DNA from: Candidatus Eiseniibacteriota bacterium
Lineage (GTDB): Bacteria > Joyebacterota > Joyebacteria > Joyebacterales > Joyebacteraceae
DNA length: 57,336 nt
Assembly: GCA_030595835.1 (NCBI GenBank)
Contig: JAUVLG010000005.1
Location: forward strand, 1 to 57,336
Direction: 5' to 3'
The notes beneath the pieces are model-generated. The model was not told where the DNA came from, did not search any database, and saw only the letters and a list, made by a program, of their open reading frames with translations. Below, one piece after another: positions 50,537 through 57,336 of this stretch. The position numbers and the translations under genes are program-made. Positions within the stretch are counted from its first letter, which is position 1. Each line of letters begins with the position of its first letter.

Positions 50537-52405
50537 CTACTGCTCCACCATCCGCGACTTCAGATGAATGAGCAGCACGGCGACATCCGCCGCCCTGACC
50601 CCTGGAATCCTCCCGGCCTGCCCGATCGTCCGCGGCTTGATGTCGTTCAGCTTCTGCCCCGCCTCGGTGGACAGCCCGTGGACAACAGCGTAGTCCATAT
50701 CGTCCGGCAGCCGCGAGTTCTCGTGGCGGCTCAGCTGCTCTATCCGTCCCTGCTCACGCGCGATGTAGCCGCGGTACTTGATCTCGATCTCAACGTGCTG
50801 CGCCACGTCTGACGGAAGCACCACACCCGGTGGGCACAGCTCGAGGATATCTTTGTAGCCGATCTCCGTGCGTGCAAGAAACCGCTCGGCTACCATGGCC
50901 TCGCTGAGCAAACTGGCCCCGCGCGCCGCCAGTAGTCCGTTCGCGCGTGAGGGGCTGACAGTGATCCCCCGCAGCCTCACCCTCTCATCCCTCGCCAGTT
51001 GCTGCCGCCGCTCCACCCGCGCAAGTGCGGCATCAGAAGCCAGCCCCAGCTCATGGCCCAGCGACGTGAGCCGCATGTCGGCGTTGTCGTGCCTGAGCAC
51101 AAGGCGGTGCTCGGCACGGCTTGTGAACATCCGATAGGGCTCGTCAGCTCCCTTCGTCACCAGATCGTCGATCAGCACACCGATGTAGGCCTGGGACCGT
51201 CGCAGCACCACCGCCTCCTCTGAGGCAAGCTTGCGGTGCGCGTTGATCCCCGCAAGCAACCCCTGCGCCGCAGCCTCCTCATACCCGGAGGTCCCGTTGA
51301 TCTGGCCTGCCAGGAACAGCCCTGGGACGTGCTTCGCCTCCAGCGATGCATTCAGCTCTCTCGGATCGACGAAGTCGTACTCCACCGCGTAGCCGGGCCG
51401 CAACAGCCGCGCCCTCTCCAGTCCCCTCAGACTCCGTATCATCTCCTCCTGCACATCGTACGGCAGGCTCGTCGATAGACCGTTGAGGTAGATCACATCC
51501 CCTCTGCGCGTCTCTGGCTCCAAGATCACCCTGTGCGAGTCGCGCTCGGGGAATCGCACCACCTTGTCTTCTATTGAGGGACAGTAACGAGGTCCGATCC
51601 CGGTGATACGCCCGGTGAAGAGCGGCGACCGGTCCAGCGCTCGCTCGATCACCCTGTGCGTCGCTCCTGTTGTACCGGTGATGTAACAGGGAAGTTGGTC
51701 AACTCTCAACCCTTGCGTTGCAAACGAAAAGGGTACAGGGGGATCATCTCCGTGCTGCACCTCGAGCTCTCCCCACGTAACGCTCTCCGCGTCCACCCTT
51801 GCCGGCGTGCCCGTCTTGAGGCGCCCCAGGCCCAGGCCCAATCTCTTGAGGTTCTCTGACAGGCGGCGCGCCGCCGGCTCCCCCGACCGACCGCCTCTCC
51901 ACTCCCGCTCACCCACATGTAGAATGCCACACAGAAACGTGCCTGCTGTCAAGATAACAACGGATGTGTGTATTCTTCTCCCGTTTGCCAACCCTACGCC
52001 GTTGACACGTCCGTCCGCCATGAGCAGCTGCTCCACGCGGGCAGCAATCAGGGTCAGATTAGGCTCTCCCGTGAGTGCGGCAAGCATCCGGGCGCGGTAC
52101 GCGTCCTTGTCCGCCTGGGCCCTTGGGGATCTGACCGCCGGACCTCTACCGGTGTTCAGCATCCGGAACTGCAGCCCCGTGTCGTCGATCGCCTTGGCCA
52201 TCTCGCCGCCCAGCGCGTCGATCTCCCGGACCAGCTGGCCCTTGGCAAGGCCCCCGATAGCAGGATTGCAGGGCATTTCGGCCACGTGGCGACGCGAGAT
52301 CGTCACAACGGCCACGCGGCTCCCCAGCCGCGCGGCAGCCAAGGCCGCCTCGACGGCCGCATGGCCGGCGCCCACTACGACTATGTCGAAATCACGCTCA
52401 CTCAT
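50537..52405 (-). CDS. mnmG: tRNA uridine-5-carboxymethylaminomethyl modification enzyme MnmG (GidA)
   Basis: MnmG works with MnmE to place the (carboxymethyl)aminomethyl group on U34 of certain tRNAs. The FAD-binding start is [20 protein letters not shown]. Strong family signatures follow: [69 protein letters not shown] and [19 protein letters not shown]. The ATG at 52405 is chosen over a GTG at 52417, which overlaps the mnmE stop. The protein has 622 residues. It follows mnmE with eight bases between, so both partners are expressed together. Confidence 0.97.
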   Translation of the reverse strand: MSERDFDIVVVGAGHAAVEAALAAARLGSRVAVVTISRRHVAEMPCNPAIGGLAKGQLVREIDALGGEMAKAIDDTGLQFRMLNTGRGPAVRSPRAQADKDAYRARMLAALTGEPNLTLIAARVEQLLMADGRVNGVGLANGRRIHTSVVILTAGTFLCGILHVGEREWRGGRSGEPAARRLSENLKRLGLGLGRLKTGTPARVDAESVTWGELEVQHGDDPPVPFSFATQGLRVDQLPCYITGTTGATHRVIERALDRSPLFTGRITGIGPRYCPSIEDKVVRFPERDSHRVILEPETRRGDVIYLNGLSTSLPYDVQEEMIRSLRGLERARLLRPGYAVEYDFVDPRELNASLEAKHVPGLFLAGQINGTSGYEEAAAQGLLAGINAHRKLASEEAVVLRRSQAYIGVLIDDLVTKGADEPYRMFTSRAEHRLVLRHDNADMRLTSLGHELGLASDAALARVERRQQLARDERVRLRGITVSPSRANGLLAARGASLLSEAMVAERFLARTEIGYKDILELCPPGVVLPSDVAQHVEIEIKYRGYIAREQGRIEQLSRHENSRLPDDMDYAVVHGLSTEAGQKLNDIKPRTIGQAGRIPGVRAADVAVLLIHLKSRMVEQ

Positions 52406-52413
52406 CACGGGAC

Positions 52414-53817
52414 TCACTTGCCAACGCAGAAACGCTCGAATATGTGTCGCAAGACCTCTTCAGGAGTGGTCTCCCCAGTTATCTCACCAAGCGCGGCTCC
52501 CGCGTCCACCAGCTCTGTTCCCACAAGCTCAAAGGGCGCGCCCTCCGCAAGGAGAGCGTCCACCCGGCACAGGTGTTCGTTGACACGGCGCAGCGCCTCG
52601 GTATGCCTGAGGTTCGACACAGCGGGGCGAGATGAGTGGACGGGGCCGAGCAATCCCTCGGCGAGCGCAGACCTCAGGTCTGTGAGCCCCGCGCCCGTGA
52701 GAGCCGACACCCACACCACTCGCGGGCCAGCGGCGCCATCGCCCCCGATCTCACACCTGAACAACCCCACGAGATCCGGCTCGCTCGCGCCACGACCGAG
52801 GTCGACCTTGTTTGCGACCACGATCGTCGTGCGCGCGTCAAGCGCGGCTGCGACCGCCGCGTCTTCGTCGTCCGGTGCCGCGGACGAATCCACGACCAGT
52901 ACGGACAGCGTCGCGCCCCGCGCCGCGGCTCTCGCTCTCTCCACCCCGGCGCGCTCCGCCTCGTCCTCGCTGGCCCTCCAGCCGGCCGTATCCATCAGCC
53001 GCATGGGGATGCCGTCGATGTGCAGGCTCTCCTCGATGGCGTCTCTCGTCGTCCCAGGTGAGGTCGTGACGATCGACCGGTCCCTCATCAAAAGAGCGTT
53101 CATCAGGCTTGATTTCCCGACGTTCGGCTTGCCGACGAGCGCGACGGACACGCCGTCCCGCACGGCAGCGCCGACCGCACAGTTCTCCAACAGGAGTTCC
53201 ACCTGGTCCCGCGCGGCCTGACACAGCGACGCGACGGCCTGCCGTGCGGACCGCACGTCCACGTCCTCAGGGAAATCTATCGCGGCTTCTGTCTCTGTCC
53301 TGAGCGACAGGAGGGTGTCGCGGAGTTCGGCGATCAGACCTGAGAGCCCACCCTCAAGCTGTCCGAGGGCCATCTCGAGGCCCCTCGGTGTCTCCGCCGC
53401 AACGATGTCGGCGACCGCCTCCGCCTGGACGAGATCCAGCCGTCCGCCCAGGTACGCTCGTTCGGTGAACTCACCACGTCGAGCCTGGCGCGCCCCGCCC
53501 TGTAGGCACACTGCCAGAACGCGCCGTGCGGGAACAGGACCCCCATGGCATCCGAATTCAACCATATGTTCAGTGGTATATGTGTGAGGGGCGTGCATGA
53601 CGGTCGCGAGAACCTCATCGACCTCACGACCGTCGACGTCGACGACGCGACCGTGATGCACGGTGTGAGTAGGACAGTCGGTCAGGGTCTGTCGCCCCTG
53701 GAAGATGCTGTCCGCGATCTGGATCGCCTGGTCACCGGACAGCCGCACCAGCGCGACCGCTCCGGGACCAAGTGCAGTGGAGATCGCCGCAATTGTGTCC
53801 CCGGGCAGGTGTCTCAT
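52414..53817 (-). CDS. mnmE: tRNA modification GTPase MnmE (TrmE)
   Basis: MnmE is a potassium-dependent GTPase, partner of MnmG in U34 tRNA modification. Domains in order: the N-terminal formyl-tetrahydrofolate-binding part ([22 protein letters not shown]), a helical part ([27 protein letters not shown]) and the inserted G domain with G1 [10 protein letters not shown]2 TTRD, G3 DTAG and G4 NKVD. The C-terminal CVGK is the conserved active-site ending. At 467 residues it is normal. The usual PGEFT is RRGEFT, a small deviation. The stop overlaps the GTG candidate of mnmG. It follows jag with 30 bases between. Confidence 0.96.
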   Translation of the reverse strand: MRHLPGDTIAAISTALGPGAVALVRLSGDQAIQIADSIFQGRQTLTDCPTHTVHHGRVVDVDGREVDEVLATVMHAPHTYTTEHMVEFGCHGGPVPARRVLAVCLQGGARQARRGEFTERAYLGGRLDLVQAEAVADIVAAETPRGLEMALGQLEGGLSGLIAELRDTLLSLRTETEAAIDFPEDVDVRSARQAVASLCQAARDQVELLLENCAVGAAVRDGVSVALVGKPNVGKSSLMNALLMRDRSIVTTSPGTTRDAIEESLHIDGIPMRLMDTAGWRASEDEAERAGVERARAAARGATLSVLVVDSSAAPDDEDAAVAAALDARTTIVVANKVDLGRGASEPDLVGLFRCEIGGDGAAGPRVVWVSALTGAGLTDLRSALAEGLLGPVHSSRPAVSNLRHTEALRRVNEHLCRVDALLAEGAPFELVGTELVDAGAALGEITGETTPEEVLRHIFERFCVGK

Positions 53818-53847
53818 CGCTTGGTTCCCGGCCGGCAGAAGCCTGCC

Positions 53848-54555
53848 TTATTGCTGGGGCTGGGTAGGCTGCTTCCGCCTCCGCCTCTGCCCGCCCCTGC
53901 TTCTACTCCTGCCCTTGCCCTGGCTGCCGCCCTTCGCGGGCGCAACGATGATGCTCTTGACGCGTCCCTGCCCCACACTCCGGGTCTCGACAGCGGGGTC
54001 TGACTTCAGAACCGCGTGGACGACGCTGCGATCGGCCGCATCCATCGGCTCGGTCGTGATCTGCTTCTTCGCGGCCTTGACCTGCTCGGCGAGTGACAGG
54101 GCCTTGTTCTTGAGGAAGTCCCCCCTGCGCCTCTTATACCCGCTGACGTCCAGAACGATCTTCGGGCTTTTCTTCGTGCCCCGCTGGAGCATGCGGTTCG
54201 CTACGTACTCCAGCGCACTCAATGTATGGCCGCCCTTGCCGATCAGTAGACCGTCGGACCCGGCCGTTTCTATGTCGATGACAAGCGTGTTCTTCTCTTC
54301 CGTAACATGAAGCTGGCAGCTGAGGCGCATCAGTTTGAGCATGTTGGCCACGAGCTCCTCGGCCCGCGCGCTCGAGCTTACGCGTCGTGACACGGCCACC
54401 CTGGCCGGGGCTCCTTTGAAGATCCCGAGGAATCCCTTCCGACCGTGGCTTATCACTTCGATGTCCGCTTCGTCACGCGCGATCCCGAACTTGGCCAGCG
54501 CGCGCCCTGTCGCCTCCGCTACGTCCTTGCCTGCTCCCTCGATGACTCGTGCCAT
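53848..54555 (-). CDS. jag: Jag / KhpB-type RNA-binding protein (KH and R3H domains)
   Basis: A 235-residue RNA-binding protein. The Jag N-terminal domain (residues 1-50, RVIEGAGKDVAEATGRALAK, GRKGFLGIFKGAPARVAV) is followed by a KH domain with LLIGKGGHTLSALEYVANRM (GxxG loop GKGG) and an R3H domain with MDAADRSVVHAVLKSDPAVE. The last 35 residues are Arg/Gly/Lys/Gln-rich and disordered. In Gram-positives this protein (KhpB/EloR) acts with KhpA in cell elongation control; it is encoded next to yidC in most bacteria, as here. The ATG has GGGAGG seven bases upstream. Confidence 0.92.
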   Translation of the reverse strand: MARVIEGAGKDVAEATGRALAKFGIARDEADIEVISHGRKGFLGIFKGAPARVAVSRRVSSSARAEELVANMLKLMRLSCQLHVTEEKNTLVIDIETAGSDGLLIGKGGHTLSALEYVANRMLQRGTKKSPKIVLDVSGYKRRRGDFLKNKALSLAEQVKAAKKQITTEPMDAADRSVVHAVLKSDPAVETRSVGQGRVKSIIVAPAKGGSQGKGRSRSRGGQRRRRKQPTQPQQ

Positions 54556-54594
54556 TCGATGTCCTCCCCGTGCTGCCCCGCGGGTAGATGCACC

Positions 54595-56466
54595 CTACCT
54601 CTTCTTGCGACGTCGTTGTCCGCGGCGCTTGCTGTTCGACGACTGCGACGACCGGCCGGTCTTATCGACGGCCTTGGTCGCCTCAAACGCGGGCGGCGCG
54701 GTGACGGAGGTAGGCGTGCTTTCAGGAACACCTTCCAGGGCAGCGGCATCGGGTGGTGACACGGCCACGGCGGCCGAGGGGCCGCGGTGGATATAGTACT
54801 GCTGTCCGATGCTCAGGATGGTGTTCACCAGCCAGTAGATCACGAGGCCCGATGCGAAGTTGTAGAATAGCACCGTGAAGAGGATGGGCATCATCTTCGC
54901 GACGCCGGCCTGGCTGGGATCCGATGTCGTGAACTTCTGCTGCATGAGCATTCCGAGGCCCATGAGCAGAGGGAGCACGTGAATCGGGAATCCAGCTATT
55001 GCTGCGATCGTGTCCGGCTGTGAGAGATCGGTCATCCACAACATGAACGGTGCGCCGCGGAGCTCTATCGTTGTTCTGAGCACCTGGAAGAGCGCGATGA
55101 AGACGGGCATCTGCAAGATCATGGGCAGGCAACTGCCCAGAGGATTCACTCCTTCCTTCTTGTACAGCTCCATCTGTGCCTTCGCCAGTTCTTCCTTCTT
55201 GTCCTTGTACTGCTCCTTGAGGGCGTTGAGTTTCGGCTGAACGTCCTGCATGCGCTTCATCTCAGTGAAGCTCTTGTGCGTCAGCCTGTAGAAGAGGAGC
55301 TTGGTCACGACAGAGATGAGGATGATGACGATGCCGTAGTTGGGTATGTACTTGCGCGCCCAGACCAGCGCCTTGAGGAGCAGAACCGACAGCGGTCTCG
55401 TCACGCTCCACCCCATGTCGATCGCCCGCTCGAGGCCCACGCCTATCGCTGATATCTCGCCGTAGTCCTGCGGCCCGGCAAACACCATGAACCTTATCGA
55501 CGCACCATCGCCCTCGATTGGTACGGCGACCTTGAACCCAACGCTCCGCCCTTCGGTGTCCCCTGTCGTCCGCACCTCGCTGCACGTGACGCCATCCGGC
55601 GCGAGCGCTGCCATGAAGTAGCGCGACTGCGTCGTCACCCACTCGATGGCACCCACACGCGGGAACTCAATGCGCTCCTTGAATCGACCGAGGCCGTCCT
55701 TCGCGATGCCCCCGTCGATCCGCATGACGGACGCCGGGGCCTTGCCGTCCTCCTTCGCCTCCGTCGGCCTCACGCCCGGCCATCCGATCCAAAGGGAACG
55801 TCTTCCGGATGGCTCCCACAGACCCGACACGTCCACGCGCGTCTCGAACCCGAAGCTGTCCGCGTAGAAGGTGTGCTCACGTATGACCGTGATGCCGTCC
55901 GGGCCGACCGCGGAGTAACGCACCACCGCCGTCTCACGTCCATCCGTCAGGTCTATATAGGAGGGGCTCTTCGACTCGAATACCCAGTCGTCCAGCTGCA
56001 GGGTGTTCGGGCCGTAGTCCAGGCTGAGCGCGAGCGCCCGAGCACTGTCCGGTACCAGCGAGACAAGCGCCCGCGCATCGTCCTCGGGGTCGAGTCGCAG
56101 CCTGTAGTCCTTCAACTCCCACGACGTAACTGAACCACCGCGACTCGAGAGCGTGGCCGTCCACAGCGGGGCATCAACTGTGATGGTCGTCTCTGGAATC
56201 GTCTCGTCCACCGAATCGAGCGTGACCGCCATGTCCTCCGCGTGGCCCGCGTCGGCGGCATCCTTACCCGGGGTAGTGGAGCTGCGCGCCCCCTCGTCCC
56301 CGGCGGGGGTTGCATCTTCCATCTGCGACGCGACTGGCTCGCCGACTGCTTCCATCCCCGCCTGTTCCGCCGCCCTCTTCTGCCGCTGCTGGTTCTGCCA
56401 GTAGTTGAAGCCGAACAGCACGACGAAGATAAGAACGACGGCTACAATGGCGCGCTTCTCACCCAT
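54595..56466 (-). CDS. yidC: Membrane protein insertase YidC
   Basis: YidC inserts proteins into the inner membrane alone or with SecYEG. The 623-residue form is the Gram-negative type: first helix AIVAVVLIFVVLFGFNYW, a linker of low complexity, a large periplasmic beta-sandwich (about 80-350) and the conserved C-terminal insertase core with MQDVQPKLNALKEQYKDKKEELAK, LGSCLPMILQMPVFIALFQVL and LFTVLFYNFASGLVIYWLVN. The basic tail (KRRGQRRRKKR) may contact ribosomes. The ATG has GGAGG seven bases upstream. It sits between yidD and jag in the rpmH-rnpA-yidD-yidC-jag order. Confidence 0.97.
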   Translation of the reverse strand: MGEKRAIVAVVLIFVVLFGFNYWQNQQRQKRAAEQAGMEAVGEPVASQMEDATPAGDEGARSSTTPGKDAADAGHAEDMAVTLDSVDETIPETTITVDAPLWTATLSSRGGSVTSWELKDYRLRLDPEDDARALVSLVPDSARALALSLDYGPNTLQLDDWVFESKSPSYIDLTDGRETAVVRYSAVGPDGITVIREHTFYADSFGFETRVDVSGLWEPSGRRSLWIGWPGVRPTEAKEDGKAPASVMRIDGGIAKDGLGRFKERIEFPRVGAIEWVTTQSRYFMAALAPDGVTCSEVRTTGDTEGRSVGFKVAVPIEGDGASIRFMVFAGPQDYGEISAIGVGLERAIDMGWSVTRPLSVLLLKALVWARKYIPNYGIVIILISVVTKLLFYRLTHKSFTEMKRMQDVQPKLNALKEQYKDKKEELAKAQMELYKKEGVNPLGSCLPMILQMPVFIALFQVLRTTIELRGAPFMLWMTDLSQPDTIAAIAGFPIHVLPLLMGLGMLMQQKFTTSDPSQAGVAKMMPILFTVLFYNFASGLVIYWLVNTILSIGQQYYIHRGPSAAVAVSPPDAAALEGVPESTPTSVTAPPAFEATKAVDKTGRSSQSSNSKRRGQRRRKKR

Positions 56467-56527
56467 TCACGCCTCCTCAAGGGGCCTGTCCATGGTCCCG
56501 GTAGTTCGTGGCCCAGCGGGGCACACC

Positions 56528-56743
56528 CTATTCCGGGACGCGATCTTCTCCCCCCTTAGACCAGGGGTTACAACGCAGGAGCCTGGCCACGGACAGCCAG
56601 ACACCACGCACCAAGCCGTGTCGCGTGAGAGCTTGTACGGCGTACTCGGAACAGGAGGGAACATAACGACAGCTGGCGGGAATCAACGGGGACACCAGCC
56701 TCTGGTATGCTCGCACGAGCACAACCAGCATGCTGGTCATCAC
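56528..56743 (-). CDS. yidD: Membrane protein insertion efficiency factor YidD
   Basis: A small membrane-associated protein (71 residues with this start). The signature RAYQRLVSPLIPASCRYVPSCSEYAVQAL with its three cysteines is unmistakable (key parts: YQRLVSPL and SCRYVPSCSEYA), and RLLRCNPWSKGG closes the family motif. I chose the GTG at 56743 because AGGAG lies seven bases upstream and families usually start close to the first helix; an ATG at 56779 would add 12 residues. It lies between rnpA and yidC. Confidence 0.9.
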   Translation of the reverse strand: MMTSMLVVLVRAYQRLVSPLIPASCRYVPSCSEYAVQALTRHGLVRGVWLSVARLLRCNPWSKGGEDRVPE

Positions 56744-56824
56744 CAGGGGTCTCCTGGAAGACGCCATCAGGATCGCCATCTTCTTTGATAGTGGGCCGCC
56801 GTTTAGGCCGGTCCTTTTCCCTCG

Positions 56825-57175
56825 TCAGCTGTCGTGGTCGGATATGCGGCGGAGCTCTGCGTGAAGTGTTCGCCTGATGTCTGAGTACCGCGCGGTGGCC
56901 GCTCTGTGTGATGCTACGAAGACAAGGGTCTCAATTCCAGACAGATCCGCACTGCTCGTTCGGAGCGCCTCTCGAAGGACCCTCTTCGCGCGATTTCTCT
57001 TGACCGCTCCTCCGACCCTCTTTCCCGCCAGGAAGGCCACACCCGGCGGTCCCTCCCCCACTCGGTAGCACACTCTGCAATACGAGGTCCGCGCCACCGC
57101 TCCCGCTCTCAACGTACGCTCCAGCGTCTCACGCCGTCTGATCTTCGCGTATCTGCTCAGCCTCTCGGACGGCAC
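56825..57175 (-). CDS. rnpA: Ribonuclease P protein component
   Basis: The protein subunit that assists RNase P RNA in 5' maturation of tRNAs. The signature GKRVGGAVKRNRAKRVLREALR is intact, preceded by the substrate-contacting SYCRVCYRVGEGPPGVAF and followed by LVFVASHRAATARYSDIRRTL. Length is 116 residues. The start is a GTG at 57175, eight bases after the rpmH stop, with an AGGTGG just upstream. rpmH-rnpA-yidD-yidC is the standard bacterial order next to the origin. Confidence 0.95.
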   Translation of the reverse strand: MPSERLSRYAKIRRRETLERTLRAGAVARTSYCRVCYRVGEGPPGVAFLAGKRVGGAVKRNRAKRVLREALRTSSADLSGIETLVFVASHRAATARYSDIRRTLHAELRRISDHDS

Positions 57176-57183
57176 TCGACCAC

Positions 57184-57321
57184 CTACCGCGTCGTCAGAC
57201 GCTTCCTGCCCTTCGCCCGCCGCCGCGCCAGGACCCTCCGTCCACCAGGAGTGGAGCTGCGACTCAAGAATCCGTGCTTCCTCTTGCCTCTGCGCTTCTT
57301 CGGCTGATACGTTCGCTTCAT
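57184..57321 (-). CDS. rpmH: 50S ribosomal protein L34
   Basis: A 45-residue ribosomal protein read on the minus strand: [18 protein letters not shown] at the start, then [17 protein letters not shown] and the ending RLTTR. This is the standard L34 pattern. GAGG lies seven bases before the ATG at 57321. It is the first gene of the rpmH-rnpA-yidD-yidC-jag series in this window. In most bacteria dnaA lies next to it in the opposite direction, so it would be expected just beyond the right edge. Confidence 0.97.
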   Translation of the reverse strand: MKRTYQPKKRRGKRKHGFLSRSSTPGGRRVLARRRAKGRKRLTTR

Positions 57322-57336
57322 GTTGTCCTCGATGTA

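Overview
The window (57.3 kb, GC-rich) reads as a chromosomal segment of a Gram-negative bacterium, close to the replication origin. Evidence for a double membrane: several lipobox signal peptides, predicted outer-membrane beta-barrels ending in Phe, an OmpA-type peptidoglycan anchor and SurA-like periplasmic chaperones. A FlgD-like C-terminal domain on a secreted M28 peptidase, a V-type instead of an F-type ATPase, a stand-alone RicT and a bactofilin beside parAB together suggest an uncultured lineage of the FCB superphylum (Eisenbacteria, Krumholzibacteria or Latescibacteria-like). This placement is inference; there is no rRNA here. Recognisable promoters mostly follow a sigma-70 pattern (TTGACT or similar, 16-18 bp spacer, often an extended TGn -10); one gene has a sigma-54 type -24/-12 site.

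Layout, left to right. 1-881: 3' end of a sulfatase (+). 1028-16697: a long minus-strand series read right to left: three parvulin-type peptidyl-prolyl isomerases, rqcP, pdxA, holB, ricT, metG, a TatD/radical-SAM fusion, rsmA, a predicted outer-membrane barrel and two related lipoproteins. Many joints are coupled (ATGA, TGATG or TAGTG overlaps). 16819-24510: mfd preceded by a moxR / DUF58 / BatA-like cluster (-). 24804-31033: plus-strand M28 peptidase, then an unusual pair (Rossmann/DUF364-like protein plus LysA-type PLP decarboxylase with a probable CTG start) and a lipoprotein. 31087-35991: minus-strand LPP20-like lipoprotein, a receiver-GGDEF-receiver protein and an OmpA-family porin-like protein. 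36213-38001: plus-strand cupin, small barrel protein and a 5'-truncated trpB2 remnant.

38127-46965: a complete nine-gene V-type ATPase operon (- strand, order G-I-K-E-C-F-A-B-D). Its K subunit carries the residues that bind sodium in the Enterococcus NtpK ring. 47319-57321: the origin-proximal block read right to left: rpmH, rnpA, yidD, yidC, jag, mnmE, mnmG, rsmG, parA, parB, bactofilin. A perfect parS site, a second near-perfect parS inside rsmG, two perfect DnaA boxes and a parA promoter lie at 49609-49841, so oriC is probably here or just beyond the right edge, where dnaA normally follows rpmH.

The genes fall into a few functional groups: envelope assembly (SurA-like proteins, barrels, YidC, OmpA), translation and RNA modification (metG, rsmA, rsmG, mnmE/G, rqcP, rnpA, rpmH), chromosome segregation (parABS, bactofilin), DNA replication and repair (holB, mfd) and ion-coupled energetics (V-ATPase). 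No tRNA, rRNA, CRISPR, prophage or insertion sequence was seen.
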